Source: Phycisphaerae bacterium
Lineage (GTDB): Bacteria > Planctomycetota > Phycisphaerae > UBA1845 > PWPN01
DNA length: 62,924 nt
Direction of reading: 5' to 3'
Assembly: GCA_012719955.1 (NCBI GenBank)
Contig: JAAXZI010000257.1
Coordinates: 1-62,924, forward strand
Shown here: positions 54,516 through 62,924 of the stretch, piece after piece
How the letters are laid out: each line of letters starts with the position of its first letter
How positions within the stretch are numbered: the first letter of the stretch is position 1
Made by a program: the position numbers and the translations under genes
The notes under the pieces: model-generated
What the model was told of the DNA's origin: nothing
Databases searched by the model: none
Seen by the model: the letters and a program-made list of their open reading frames with translations, nothing else

Positions 54516-55241
54516 TCAAGCCTTCTCCGCGGCCGGCTCGCGCTCCATGTACGGGCAGTTCCGCCCGTATCGCTCAGGGGCCCCCAAGCCGCACTTGCTC
54601 GCGAACTCATACAATGCCGTCTTGAAAAAGTAACTGGCCGGGTGCCGGCCTTCGACCCGTTGAGCCTGCCGTACGGCGGCCAGGAACTCCCGCGGTCCCT
54701 TGAATACGGGGATCCACTGGTAAGACGAATCCAGGTAGCCCGGATGATGGGCATCCACCCCGGTCAGCATGGGTAGCTGGTATCGCTCGGCCAGGGCCCG
54801 GGCCTGGCGGTTGGGCGACGACAGGAAGTTCTGCGCGTTGCTCACCTCGACGATATCCACCAAATCGATGAGCTCGTAAACGCTCTCGCGCAGGCTGCAG
54901 TTGAACAGACGGTTGAACGGATGCGGCACCACCACCAGGCCCCCTTGCCGGCGGATCAACTCGGCCGTCCGCCGCGCGCTTAAGCCCGGCTCGATTTCCT
55001 CATGCAGAAACAGTCCGATCAGGTGCCCTTCGCGCGTGGTGATCTCCTGCCCCGCGATGATCTGCAGGTCCCGCCCCGCCAGCTCCTGCGCCGCCCGCAC
55101 GCCCTCCATCGTGTCGTGATCCGTGAGGGTCACGCACTGCACGCCCCGGGCGCGCGCGTCCTGGATCAGCGCCTCAAGCGGATAGTCGCAGTCAAAAGAG
55201 TAATCGCTGTGAACGTGAAAGACGGTCTTCACCAGCCGCAT
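54516..55241 (-). CDS. PHP-domain phosphoesterase
   Basis: The 241 aa protein has PHP motifs in order: FHVHSDYSFDCDYPLEALI, VTLTDHDTMEGV, AGQEITTREGHLIGLFL, VVPHPFNRL and a late TGVDAHHPG. This set binds two or three metals and hydrolyses phosphoesters; close relatives act on nucleoside 5',3'-bisphosphates (TrpH/RNase AM-like) or on phosphoesters of unknown identity. The last 30 residues are Cys-containing (SKCGLGAPERYGRNCPYM). I start at ATG 55241, where the first motif begins. Confidence 0.85.
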   Translation of the reverse strand: MRLVKTVFHVHSDYSFDCDYPLEALIQDARARGVQCVTLTDHDTMEGVRAAQELAGRDLQIIAGQEITTREGHLIGLFLHEEIEPGLSARRTAELIRRQGGLVVVPHPFNRLFNCSLRESVYELIDLVDIVEVSNAQNFLSSPNRQARALAERYQLPMLTGVDAHHPGYLDSSYQWIPVFKGPREFLAAVRQAQRVEGRHPASYFFKTALYEFASKCGLGAPERYGRNCPYMEREPAAEKA

Positions 55242-55577
55242 CGGCCTCGTTATCTCCGAATATCTCCACCGGCATGCAGGCCACCCCGAGGATTCCAATC
55301 AATCCAACTCTATGCGAGGGGCGCCCGCCCGGGCAACCTCCTCCTGGCCTGCGATCCCTGGTTGATTACGGCCTTGAAATGGATAAAGTTTAAGCGTCAG
55401 TGGGCATACGAAACCTTTTTTCATGCAGCCACTTTTCGCAGCAGGGACGCCGGAGGCGAGGGAAGGGCCGTTCGCGGCCGCCGCAAATCCGTCGTATCCC
55501 GTGTACCCATGAGGGTTTATCCGCCTGAAGGATATTTCCTCTGCGGGCGAACGGCTTCTGAAGCGTGAGGCGATCTC
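55242..55577. other. Divergent spacer upstream of the UDP-glucuronate decarboxylase gene
   Basis: 336 bp between divergent genes. A T-rich stretch near 55405 and purine-rich GGAGGCGAGGG near 55450 are visible, but no defined promoter or gene could be assigned. Confidence 0.4.
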
Positions 55578-56531
<954 letters not shown>

Positions 56532-56589
56532 GCAAGAGCGCCGAGGGTAAGGGAGGGGATGGGGGGATACATACGGCGACACGGGACGA

Positions 56590-56637
56590 GGTGACAAGGA
56601 GACACGGAGACAAGGGGACAAGGAGACACGGGGACAA
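56590..56637. repeat. Tandem octamer array, word GGNGACAM
   Basis: Six consecutive 8-mers: GGTGACAA, GGAGACAC, GGAGACAA, GGGGACAA, GGAGACAC, GGGGACAA. It is an eight-base counterpart of the heptamer arrays elsewhere in the window. Confidence 0.9.
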
Positions 56638-56753
56638 GGGAATGGAGAGCGAGGGGACATTCGAGTGCGGGGGTATCGACACCGCTTTGGTCCTTGCCGT
56701 GTGATCACGACAACACACGGCTGTACCGGCCGTGATTTGCACCGATCATCCTC

Positions 56754-56848
56754 GCTATAGCATTCCGACACGGTAGCGGCCGGGCTCCGTACCGGCCGTT
56801 TACTCCACGCACGGCCGGTACGGAACATGACTCGCTTCGCGCTGTAGA
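56754..56848. repeat. Palindromic block related to the 31133 element
   Basis: The segment contains GGCTCCGTACCGGCCG and its inverse CGGCCGGTACGGA, and is bounded by CTATAGC and GCTGTAG, similar to the ends of the element at 31133-31257. A partial match (GGCTCCGTACCGGCCG) also occurs near 58390. Probably a dispersed inverted-repeat family. Confidence 0.5.
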
Positions 56849-56945
56849 GCTAAAGCCCGCAACGGGAAACGCCCCGCCTTACCCGCTGCTATCATTCACA
56901 GGGCACTTGACGCCAGGCAGCTCATCATCAGGAAAGGAACGCAAC

Positions 56946-57302
56946 ATGAACAAGCTACTGCACAGGGCGGCCCTGATCGCCGCGCTGACTTTCGCTGCCG
57001 GCAGCCTTTGGACAGGCTGCGACCGGGAGGACGCCAGGAAGGCCGGCGAGGACGTCGAGAAGGCAGCCGACAAAGCCGGCGATGCCGTGGACCGCGGCCT
57101 GGACAAGGCCGGCGAGGCGGCGAACCGCGCGATCAACAGCGAGGAGGCAAGGAAGGCTGGTGAAAAAGCCAAAGAGACAGCCGACAAGGCCCGGGAGGCG
57201 GCCGGACAGGCTGCCGAGACCGCCGGCGACGCGGCCGAGCGAGCCGGGGAGAAGGTCAAAGAACTGACCTCTCCGGCCACCAAGCCAGCGAACGAGAACT
57301 GA
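56946..57302 (+). CDS. Small exported helical (LEA-like) protein
   Basis: The 118 aa protein has a signal segment (RAALIAALTFAAGSLWTGC) with a possible lipobox at TGC. It is followed by 11-residue-type amphipathic helical repeats rich in Ala, Lys, Glu and Asp (KAGEDVEKAADKAGDAVDRG and similar). Such LEA-like helices appear in envelope stress proteins. GGAAAGGAAC lies before ATG 56946. No catalytic feature is seen. Confidence 0.75.
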   Translation: MNKLLHRAALIAALTFAAGSLWTGCDREDARKAGEDVEKAADKAGDAVDRGLDKAGEAANRAINSEEARKAGEKAKETADKAREAAGQAAETAGDAAERAGEKVKELTSPATKPANEN

Positions 57303-57324
57303 TCCTGATCACGCAATGCTCAGG

Positions 57325-57404
57325 TTCCCAGTTGCCAGTTCCCGGTTTCCAGTAAAGACATCGCAGCGCTGCCCAACTGGATACCGGGAACCGGGTGCTG
57401 GAAA
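57325..57404. repeat. Inverted heptamer clusters, TTCCCAG / CTGGAAA
   Basis: TTCCCAG, TTGCCAG, TTCCCGG, TTTCCAG (57325-57352) are followed by complementary CTGGATA, CCGGGAA, CCGGGTG, CTGGAAA (57377-57404). The arms can form a 28-bp imperfect stem with a 24-nt loop between convergent genes. Confidence 0.9.
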
Positions 57405-57444
57405 CTCTTTCAGATACCAAACGGCCGGCAAAGCATTCTTGCGG

Positions 57445-57479
57445 GCTGAAAGCTGACCGCTGAAAGCTGATCGCTGACC
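57445..57479. repeat. Tandem heptamer array, word GCTGANN (5 units)
   Basis: GCTGAAA, GCTGACC, GCTGAAA, GCTGATC, GCTGACC end 7 bp from the SGNH gene stop. The word is the same as at 5694 and 9988. Confidence 0.95.
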
Positions 57480-57486
57480 GCTTCCG

Positions 57487-58263
57487 CTACTTCTCCCCCA
57501 TCAGCTCCGCCAGCTTACCCTCGATCGAATCCGCCCAGATCTGGTAACCTTCCTTCGTCAGATGCAGATAGTCCGGCATGATGTCCTTGGGAATGTTCCC
57601 CTTGGCATCCACGAACTTGTATCCGAAATCGATGAACCACACGTGCCGGCCGTCCGCCAGCTTGTTGAGGATCTGGTTGACCTGCAGGATCTTGCCGCGC
57701 TGGTTATTGGGCTCCGCGCCGCGCGGGAAGATGCCCAGCAGCAGGATCTTCGTCTCCGGCAGCTTCTCCCGAAGCTTTTTCACAATCGCGGTCACGCCTT
57801 CGGCGATCTGGGCGACGGTGTGGTCTTCCTTGTTGGAGTTGTTGGTGCCGATCATCACCACGGCCACCTTGGGCTGAATGCCGTCGATGTTGCCGTGGTC
57901 CAGCCGCCAGAGGACGTGCTGCGTGCGGTCGCCGCTGATCCCGAGGTTCACCGCGTTGCGTTTCGCATAGCGTTCGGCCCAGACCTCCTTGCCGGCCCCC
58001 TCCCAGCCGTGGGTAATGGAGTCGCCGATGAAGATCAGGTCGACGTTGCCCTGCCGGACCCGCTCATTCATGGATTCGTGGCGTTTGTTCCACCACTCCT
58101 CCGGCCGAGAGACCGGCACGATGGCCGTATTCTCGCCAGCCGCCTTAACGGCCGGCTGTGCCGGGGGCGCCGCAACCTGCCCCAGGCCGCCCTGGACCGC
58201 CCACCCTGCCAACACGATCAACGCCGCACCGACTACCAGTCCGCTCTTCCAACTCTTCTGCAT
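57487..58263 (-). CDS. Exported SGNH/GDSL-family hydrolase
   Basis: The 258 aa protein has a signal peptide and the SGNH blocks: nucleophile Ser in LIFIGDSITHGW, Gly in NLGISGDRTQHVLW, Asn in VVMIGTNNSN, and the Asp-x-x-His pair in MPDYLHLTKEGY. It should be an esterase or acetylhydrolase, as in platelet-activating-factor acetylhydrolase-like enzymes and acetylxylan esterases. I start at ATG 58263 (MQKSWKSG). That octapeptide and its leader are shared with the next gene upstream. A heptamer array follows the stop. Confidence 0.9.
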   Translation of the reverse strand: MQKSWKSGLVVGAALIVLAGWAVQGGLGQVAAPPAQPAVKAAGENTAIVPVSRPEEWWNKRHESMNERVRQGNVDLIFIGDSITHGWEGAGKEVWAERYAKRNAVNLGISGDRTQHVLWRLDHGNIDGIQPKVAVVMIGTNNSNKEDHTVAQIAEGVTAIVKKLREKLPETKILLLGIFPRGAEPNNQRGKILQVNQILNKLADGRHVWFIDFGYKFVDAKGNIPKDIMPDYLHLTKEGYQIWADSIEGKLAELMGEK

Positions 58264-58476
58264 CTCAAGATTCTCCGTAAACGCCCACCCGGGCCGGTAC
58301 AAAGCCTATCCGGTCCCCCCGTCGCCCACAAGTCCGCGCAACGCCGATCCGTCAGCAAGGCTTATGCACCCCCTCGCCGGGTCATGGCTGCCAGGCTCCG
58401 TACCGGCCGCTCCGGAACGACGTGCAATCAGTGGAGATCGCTGATGTCAGGATTCAGCAGATAACAGGCACAGCGC

Positions 58477-59838
58477 TCACTTAAGCTGAATGAGTGCGCC
58501 TTGTCCCGCAGGAAGCCAGAGGCCTTTCTTATCGTCCAGCGGGAGCGGCCGGCCGTCCTGAGCGGAAATCACCTCTTTTCGCGCATAGGGCTTGTGCGTA
58601 CGCAGCACCAGGTTGGCCGTCTTCTCCAGGCTGAGATTCACCACCACGACGTACTCGGCGCCGGTGGGGCCAGTGAACTCGCCAACCATGACCGGCATCG
58701 CCGAGTCCGAAGCGGCCTGGCGCGAGGACCGGGATTCCACCGCTTTGACCACCTTGCCGGGCAGCAGCGGCAGGCCCGCCACCGGCGGCGGCGAAGTGAA
58801 ATACACACCGGTGGACTGCAGGCGGTTCATCAAGGGCCCTATCTGGCGGAGCTGGCGGTTAACCGTCTGGAGGTAGCCCCAGGTGGGCGTCCGTTCGCCG
58901 CTGTGGGTGACCGCGGCGTAAGCATAGCCCGGGGCCGTGGTGGTGCTGCCGTAATAGGTGTACCAGGAAACGCCCCGGCCACCGGCGGCCAGCGTGGTCC
59001 AGGCCTGGAAGAGCAAGTCCGCCGGGGATGGCGGCGGCGCGACCGGCACGATCTGACTGGCGGACACGATGTTCCAGAAGGGCAGGTTGTACTTGAGGGC
59101 CACCCGCCGGACCTCCAGCAGGTCGTGGTAGTACATGGCCGCTTTCTGCGCATCGCGCAGATCGTCGGAGTACTGGACCATGTAATTGTCATAGCTGATG
59201 AACTGCGGCTTGACCTCGGTGACATAGCGCTCGAGGTACTCGGTGAAGCTGGCTGCACCCAGTTGCGACGTGTCCGGGGCACCGATGGTGGCATAGCCGG
59301 GGAAGAGGTTGATGTACGCGAGCTTGCCGGGGGCATATTTACGCACGGCCGCCACGGCCCGGGCCAGCTTGGGGAAGAGCGGCGTGCCGGGCTCGTCGGA
59401 GAGGAAATAACCGACCACCGCCTTGCTGTTGCCGGCCCGCTCTACCATGGCCTTGACGTGTGCGTCGATCTGTTCATCCGTCAGATCGCGCCATGGCCCG
59501 AAATAAGGCTCTTTGCCCGGCGGCGGGGCCATGATGGCGGCCAACCCCAGCTTTTCGCACAACGGCAGGTCCCGGGGCTGAACGAAGCCGGCCAGCGTAA
59601 ACCCGCACTCCGCGATGCCTTCCAGGCCGTCCTGGCGATCGATGAACGGCTCCGTCCAGCCGTGCTGAGGGTCCCAGGGCAGGATCGGAAAGAAATCGGC
59701 GGGGAACACGGCGGCAGCCGACGCCTGCGGTTCGGCGGCTCCACTCCCCCGCGCGAGGACGCATACCAGCAGAATGCAAGTGAGCATCACCTTGAGGCAA
59801 AGCATCGATTGCATTCCGCTCTTCCAGCTCTTTTGCAT
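58477..59838 (-). CDS. Exported glycoside-hydrolase-like TIM-barrel protein
   Basis: The 453 aa protein starts MQKSWKSG, with a signal segment (LKVMLTCILLVCVLA). It has a probable TIM barrel with PILPWDPQHGW, AECGFTLAGF, AVVGYFLSDEPG (a likely acid/base Glu at the end of a strand), FISYDNYMVQYSDD and GVSWYTYYGS. A beta-sandwich-like C-terminal domain (YVVVVNLSLEKTANLVL) follows. This layout fits clan GH-A-like hydrolases, but I cannot assign a family or substrate. It lies upstream of the SGNH hydrolase on the same strand, separated by 213 bp. Confidence 0.72.
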   Translation of the reverse strand: MQKSWKSGMQSMLCLKVMLTCILLVCVLARGSGAAEPQASAAAVFPADFFPILPWDPQHGWTEPFIDRQDGLEGIAECGFTLAGFVQPRDLPLCEKLGLAAIMAPPPGKEPYFGPWRDLTDEQIDAHVKAMVERAGNSKAVVGYFLSDEPGTPLFPKLARAVAAVRKYAPGKLAYINLFPGYATIGAPDTSQLGAASFTEYLERYVTEVKPQFISYDNYMVQYSDDLRDAQKAAMYYHDLLEVRRVALKYNLPFWNIVSASQIVPVAPPPSPADLLFQAWTTLAAGGRGVSWYTYYGSTTTAPGYAYAAVTHSGERTPTWGYLQTVNRQLRQIGPLMNRLQSTGVYFTSPPPVAGLPLLPGKVVKAVESRSSRQAASDSAMPVMVGEFTGPTGAEYVVVVNLSLEKTANLVLRTHKPYARKEVISAQDGRPLPLDDKKGLWLPAGQGALIQLK

Positions 59839-59947
59839 CAGAAGATCTCCGAAAATGCCCACCCCGGGCGAGCCACAAGCCTAACCACACCCGCCGCCGC
59901 CCACAAGCCAGCCCTGTTTCATCGCCATCCACCACACAAGCCTGGCA

Positions 59948-60361
59948 GTGGACGGGACACTCACTGAATCATGCATGATTGGTTTGTGCAGAGGCCCTTG
60001 GCATCCCGCGGGGACCGGTATTCGAAAAGATCACGTCCGAGACAGCCATGGCAACAGTACCACGCTTCAAAGCAATCAACCGCTTTCCCGTCATTGTCAA
60101 CAACGGACAGATGAACACGCCTTTCAAGAGCTAAAAGCGAAGGATTTACGAGCTGATCTCATTGTGTGGATCCATTTTGGCAAACGGTTCCAACAAGGCA
60201 CAGGGAAGATTGGCATATGGTTCTTGCGAAATCCGGCTCGATACATCCGCGGCCCCTGCCGTCTTGACATCCAACGCCTCAAAGCCCGCGTGGGCACAAC
60301 AGATGACCTGACCTTCGTTGAATTTGACTCGCTTGACGAGTTGCTTTCGGACAACATCTAA
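59948..60361 (+). CDS. Doubtful ORF, possibly a decayed gene
   Basis: A 137-codon frame is open here, and its second half (LKAKDLRADLIVWIHFGKRF, GKIGIWFLRNPARYIRG) has protein-like character. In another frame an ATG at 60048 reads MATVPRFKAINRFPVIVNNG before a stop, as if one gene were split by a frameshift near 60130. No ribosome-binding site or family was recognised. Confidence 0.25.
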   Translation: MDGTLTESCMIGLCRGPWHPAGTGIRKDHVRDSHGNSTTLQSNQPLSRHCQQRTDEHAFQELKAKDLRADLIVWIHFGKRFQQGTGKIGIWFLRNPARYIRGPCRLDIQRLKARVGTTDDLTFVEFDSLDELLSDNI

Positions 60362-60842
60362 TTGGCATGCCGCTGCAATCAGCTTGGCTATCGCGGCATT
60401 CTGTTCTCGGCCATTGGTGGCCGGCTTCCGCCCATTTCCCTTTTTCTCCTTGCTCCCACCACCTTATCTCCTAGCCCCGGTACCCACCTCTTTATGCGCA
60501 ATCCGAAATTCACAATCCTCAATTGAGCTCCCCGTTCAGTTTCACCCCTCTCCAACGGAACGCAGGAGGTTTATCCCCGCAGGGTCTCAGGTGTGGATCA
60601 CCCGAGGTCCCAGGGAGGGAGCTTGAACATGTCCAAATCGCCCACGACGAAATGAACCCACGACAGGCCCGGCCTACCCAGACGGCCAGCCGTCCTGCCC
60701 AGAGCACCAACGCTAAACGAACCTATATGCAACTGGCGGGCACTGTCGTCAGGATCGCTTTCCCCTCGCGTCCCACGAAAAAACGAACCCAACTCGACGG
60801 GACAAACGTGTTCCGGCATATACCATTGGTGCAGGCAGATTA

Positions 60843-60930
60843 ATCGCCCAACTGATGATCTGGCCCCCCCTGCGGGGCCGCGACGGACCGAGGCCAGACC
60901 GGCTTCAAGACCGGAGCCCCGCTGGGCGAT
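60843..60930. ncRNA. Candidate structured RNA upstream of the phosphohexomutase gene
   Basis: Outer arms ATCGCCCA (60843-60850) and TGGGCGAT (60923-60930) are exact complements. Inside them TCTGGCC (60859-60865) pairs with GGCCAGA (60892-60898), GGCCCC with GGGGCC, and CCGG (60899) with CCGG (60911). The nested structure of about 88 nt ends 97 bp before the next gene. No known RNA family recognised; strand unknown. Confidence 0.35.
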
Positions 60931-61027
60931 ATATTTAAGTGCTGTATTCGCAAGATTCTGCGTATCACCATGGTGAGATGAGAGAGGCCCGGGCCAGCCG
61001 GCCCACTATCCAGGAGAAAGCCCCTTG

Positions 61028-62842
61028 ATGAACGCCAACATTCAAGCCGCTGTCGATCGCTGGCTTAACGATCCCGGCATTACCGAAGCCGATAAGACGG
61101 AAATCCGCCAACTCATCACGGCCGGCGACGAAAAGGAACTCGCCGACCGCTTCTACCGCGAGCTCGAATTCGGCACCGGCGGCCTGCGCGCCGTGATCGG
61201 GGCGGGGATCAACCGCATGAACGTCTACACCGTGGGGGCCGCCACCCAGGGTCTGGCCAACTACATCGCCCAGCAGGGCGAAGCGGCCAGGAAAGCCGGC
61301 GTCGCCATCGCTTACGACTGCCGGCGGAAGAGTGACGTCTTTGCCCGCCGGGCCGCCGAGGTCCTGGCCGGCAACGGCATCACCGCGTACCTGTTCGAAA
61401 AGCTTCGCCCCACCCCCGAGCTATCCTTCGCAGTGCGCCATCTGCGCTGCACGGCCGGCATCGTCATCACCGCCAGCCATAACCCCCCGGCCTACAACGG
61501 TTATAAAGTCTACTGGTCCGACGGCGTGGGCATCGTCCCCCCGCAGGACGGGGCCATTATCGCCGAGGTCCGCAAGGTCGGCGGCTTCGCCAACGTGCGG
61601 GCCATGGCTTACCAGGAAGCCCTCGACCGCGGCCTGATCAAACTGATCGGCCGGGAGGTGGACGAGGCCTTCCTGAACGAGGTGCAGAAATCCTGCCTCG
61701 TGCCGGATATCTGCCGCAAACAGGGTCAGCGTCTCAAGATCGTCTACACCAGCCTGCACGGCACCGGCGGGCAGCTTATCCCTGAGGCCCTGCGCCGCCG
61801 GGGATTCCAGCATGTGATCGAAGTTGCCGAGCAAGCCACTCCCGATGGCGAGTTCCCCACGGTGAAGTCGCCCAATCCCGAGGAACCCGAGGCCCTCACC
61901 CTGGCCGTCGAGCTGGCCGCCCGCGAAAACGCCGACGTGGTCATCGGAAGCGATCCGGACGCAGACCGCATCGGCATCGCGGTCAAACTTCCCCCCGGCG
62001 CATCCTCCGATCGCGGCGGGGCCGGCCAGCAAGCCGCCTACGAATTGCTCACCGGCAACCAGACCGGAGCCCTGCTTACCTGGTATGTCTGCGAACAGCT
62101 CACCCGCGCCGGCCAGTTCCCCCGGAACGGCGCCGTCCTGACCACCATCGTCTCCGGGGACCTGGCCAAGGAAATCGCCCGCGCCTACGGAGCCGAGGTC
62201 ATCGAGGTGCTGACCGGCTTCAAGTGGATCGGCGCCAAGGTCGGCGAATTCGAGGCCCAGGGCGCACCGGGCGAGCCCTCCAAAAAGTACTTGTTCGGCT
62301 TCGAGGAGAGCTACGGCTACATGCCGGCCACGTACGTGCGCGACAAGGACGCGGTCACCTCGGCCGCCTTCGTGGCCGACCTGGCCGCTCTGGCCGCCGA
62401 ACAGGGCCGCACCCTCTACGAGATTCTGGAAGATCTCTACCGAAAATACGGTTTCTTCAAGGAAGGCGCGAAGAGTCTGGAACTTCCCGGCGTGGAAGGC
62501 GCCGCCCGCATCAAGGCCATCATGGAGGCGCTGCGCAAAGACCCGCCGAAGACCGTGGCCGGCATCGCCGTTGAGACGCTGGCCGATCTGCAGACCGGCG
62601 AAATTCGCGACGCCCGCACCGGCGCGCCCGCCGGCCGGTACGATCTGCCCGCCAGCAACGTGCTACTGCTCAAGCTGGCCGACGGCAGCAAGATCATCGC
62701 CCGACCCAGCGGCACCGAGCCCAAGATCAAGTTCTATTTCCTGGTCCACGAACCGGCCGAGAACCTGTCAGAGGCAAAAGCCCGGGCCACCGCCAAGTTG
62801 GAGGCCATCAAGGCCGACATCCTCGAACGCACCAAGGCCTGA
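61028..62842 (+). CDS. Phosphohexomutase (phosphoglucomutase/phosphomannomutase)
   Basis: The 604 aa alpha-D-phosphohexomutase has four domains with their signatures: the phosphoserine loop TASHNPPAYNGYKVYW with Ser150, the metal loop GSDPDADRIGIAV, the sugar-binding GFEESYGYMPATYVRDKD, and the phosphate-binding RPSGTEPKIKFYF. Length fits the PGM2/YhxB-like group that interconverts hexose-1- and 6-phosphates. ATG 61028 was chosen over TTG 61025; AGGAG lies about 11 nt upstream. Together with glycogen phosphorylase it would feed glucose-6-phosphate to central metabolism. A GGCGGGC hairpin follows. Confidence 0.95.
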   Translation: MNANIQAAVDRWLNDPGITEADKTEIRQLITAGDEKELADRFYRELEFGTGGLRAVIGAGINRMNVYTVGAATQGLANYIAQQGEAARKAGVAIAYDCRRKSDVFARRAAEVLAGNGITAYLFEKLRPTPELSFAVRHLRCTAGIVITASHNPPAYNGYKVYWSDGVGIVPPQDGAIIAEVRKVGGFANVRAMAYQEALDRGLIKLIGREVDEAFLNEVQKSCLVPDICRKQGQRLKIVYTSLHGTGGQLIPEALRRRGFQHVIEVAEQATPDGEFPTVKSPNPEEPEALTLAVELAARENADVVIGSDPDADRIGIAVKLPPGASSDRGGAGQQAAYELLTGNQTGALLTWYVCEQLTRAGQFPRNGAVLTTIVSGDLAKEIARAYGAEVIEVLTGFKWIGAKVGEFEAQGAPGEPSKKYLFGFEESYGYMPATYVRDKDAVTSAAFVADLAALAAEQGRTLYEILEDLYRKYGFFKEGAKSLELPGVEGAARIKAIMEALRKDPPKTVAGIAVETLADLQTGEIRDARTGAPAGRYDLPASNVLLLKLADGSKIIARPSGTEPKIKFYFLVHEPAENLSEAKARATAKLEAIKADILERTKA

Positions 62843-62864
62843 GAGGGCATCCGGCCGCCCGGAG

Positions 62865-62886
62865 GGCGGGCATCTTGCCCGCCTTT
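62865..62886 (+). terminator. GGCGGGC-type hairpin terminator
   Basis: GGCGGGC (62865-62871), loop ATCTT, GCCCGCC (62877-62883), then TTT. It lies 22 bp after the phosphohexomutase stop and matches the hairpins at 26168 and 37675. Confidence 0.7.
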
Positions 62887-62888
62887 GG

Positions 62889-62924
62889 AGGGTTCAGGGT
62901 TCAGGGTTCGGGACAGGGTTCAGG
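62889..62924. repeat. Tandem heptamer array, word GGGTTCA, at window edge
   Basis: GGGTTCA, GGGTTCA, GGGTTCG, then GGACA and GGGTTCA, cut by the window end. Same word as inside the xylanase 5' end (14651). Confidence 0.9.

Larger units (their letters stand above)
56532..56945. other. Spacer with octamer array and MITE-like block
   Basis: The 414 bp between the decarboxylase gene and the small lipoprotein gene hold the octamer array (56590-56637) and the inverted-repeat block (56754-56848). An AGGAAAGG ribosome-binding site lies before the next gene. No additional reading frame is supported. Confidence 0.6.
59839..61027. other. Long intergenic region, weak ORF and structured segment
   Basis: Nearly 1.2 kb without a secure gene. 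It contains a weak frame at 59948-60361 and a nested inverted-repeat segment at 60843-60930. The GC content appears lower than in the rest of the window. The remaining parts show nothing I can name. Confidence 0.5.

Noticed and set aside
60523..60843. Plus-strand ORF of 106 codons in the 1.2-kb gap
   Set aside because: No ribosome-binding site, low-complexity product and no protein-like pattern.
60885..60925. tRNA-Sec-like anticodon segment CTTCAAG between CCGG arms
   Set aside because: The supposed anticodon stem does not pair properly and no T-arm or acceptor stem follows.
62889..62924. Telomere-like GGGTTCA repeat at the window end
   Set aside because: Only a few degenerate units, the same word occurs inside the xylanase gene, and the window edge is arbitrary.

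Overview
The window is a GC-rich bacterial chromosome segment of about 63 kb with no rRNA or tRNA gene that I could find. The gene content suggests an uncultured Planctomycetota-type organism. The supporting genes are ThuA-like, SGNH-hydrolase and sulfatase-derived genes, a GH10 xylanase, HEAT-repeat and FG-GAP propeller exported proteins with thrombospondin type-3 repeats, an ECF sigma factor with a membrane partner, and roomy spacers full of short repeats. The phylum assignment is inference; no marker gene in the window proves it.

Layout. 0.1-7.6 kb: Dabb protein, TIGR00300-type ornithine cyclodeaminase, glycogen phosphorylase with a clear terminator, a short tyrosine recombinase coupled to a small ORF, a radical SAM protein and Pcm. 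7.7-23.9 kb: a complex I (nuo) cluster in the order D-E-F-G-H-[GH10 xylanase]-I-J-K-L-M-N. It has a plausible promoter directly upstream of nuoD and no nuoA, nuoB or nuoC. 23.9-31.1 kb: HD hydrolase, ThuA-like protein, acyltransferase with a zinc-ribbon membrane protein, a fused membrane/spermidine-synthase-like protein, and a nitrilase-family amidohydrolase whose reading frame seems to begin at ATC. 31.4-42.6 kb: secreted seven-repeat FG-GAP protein, SucD, an ECF sigma/anti-sigma/propeller-lipoprotein operon, VapBC-type toxin-antitoxin, transketolase, a DUF4258-like pair, a frameshifted exported protein and a lysozyme-like protein. 43-55 kb: HEAT protein with an embedded receiver-like domain, glycosyltransferase, HDAC-family deacetylase, cold-shock protein, sulfatase relic, zinc-ribbon protein, CpsB-like PHP phosphatase, a Cys-rich repeat exported protein, a small lipoprotein, a TIM-barrel epimerase and a PHP phosphoesterase. 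55.5-62.9 kb: UDP-glucuronate decarboxylase, a small helical lipoprotein, an SGNH hydrolase and a glycoside-hydrolase-like protein sharing one leader, and a phosphohexomutase.

Working together: glycogen phosphorylase (glucose-1-P), the phosphohexomutase (glucose-1-P/glucose-6-P) and transketolase give a coherent sugar-phosphate core. NuoD-N needs NuoA-C from elsewhere to form complete complex I. UDP-xylose synthesis, GT2 and the CpsB-like phosphatase fit surface polysaccharide production, and GH10, the SGNH hydrolase and the GH-like protein fit polysaccharide breakdown.

The most unusual signal is in the spacers. At least fifteen carry degenerate tandem heptamers (a few octamers), often as inverted clusters able to fold into long hairpins, and the word differs from spacer to spacer. 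Inside the nuo cluster alone, six spacers carry five different words. This resembles the STRR heptamers known from heterocystous cyanobacteria. Separate hairpin families (GGGTGG-CCCACCT..AGGTGGG, and GGCGGGC-N5-GCCCGCC placed after stop codons) are also present.
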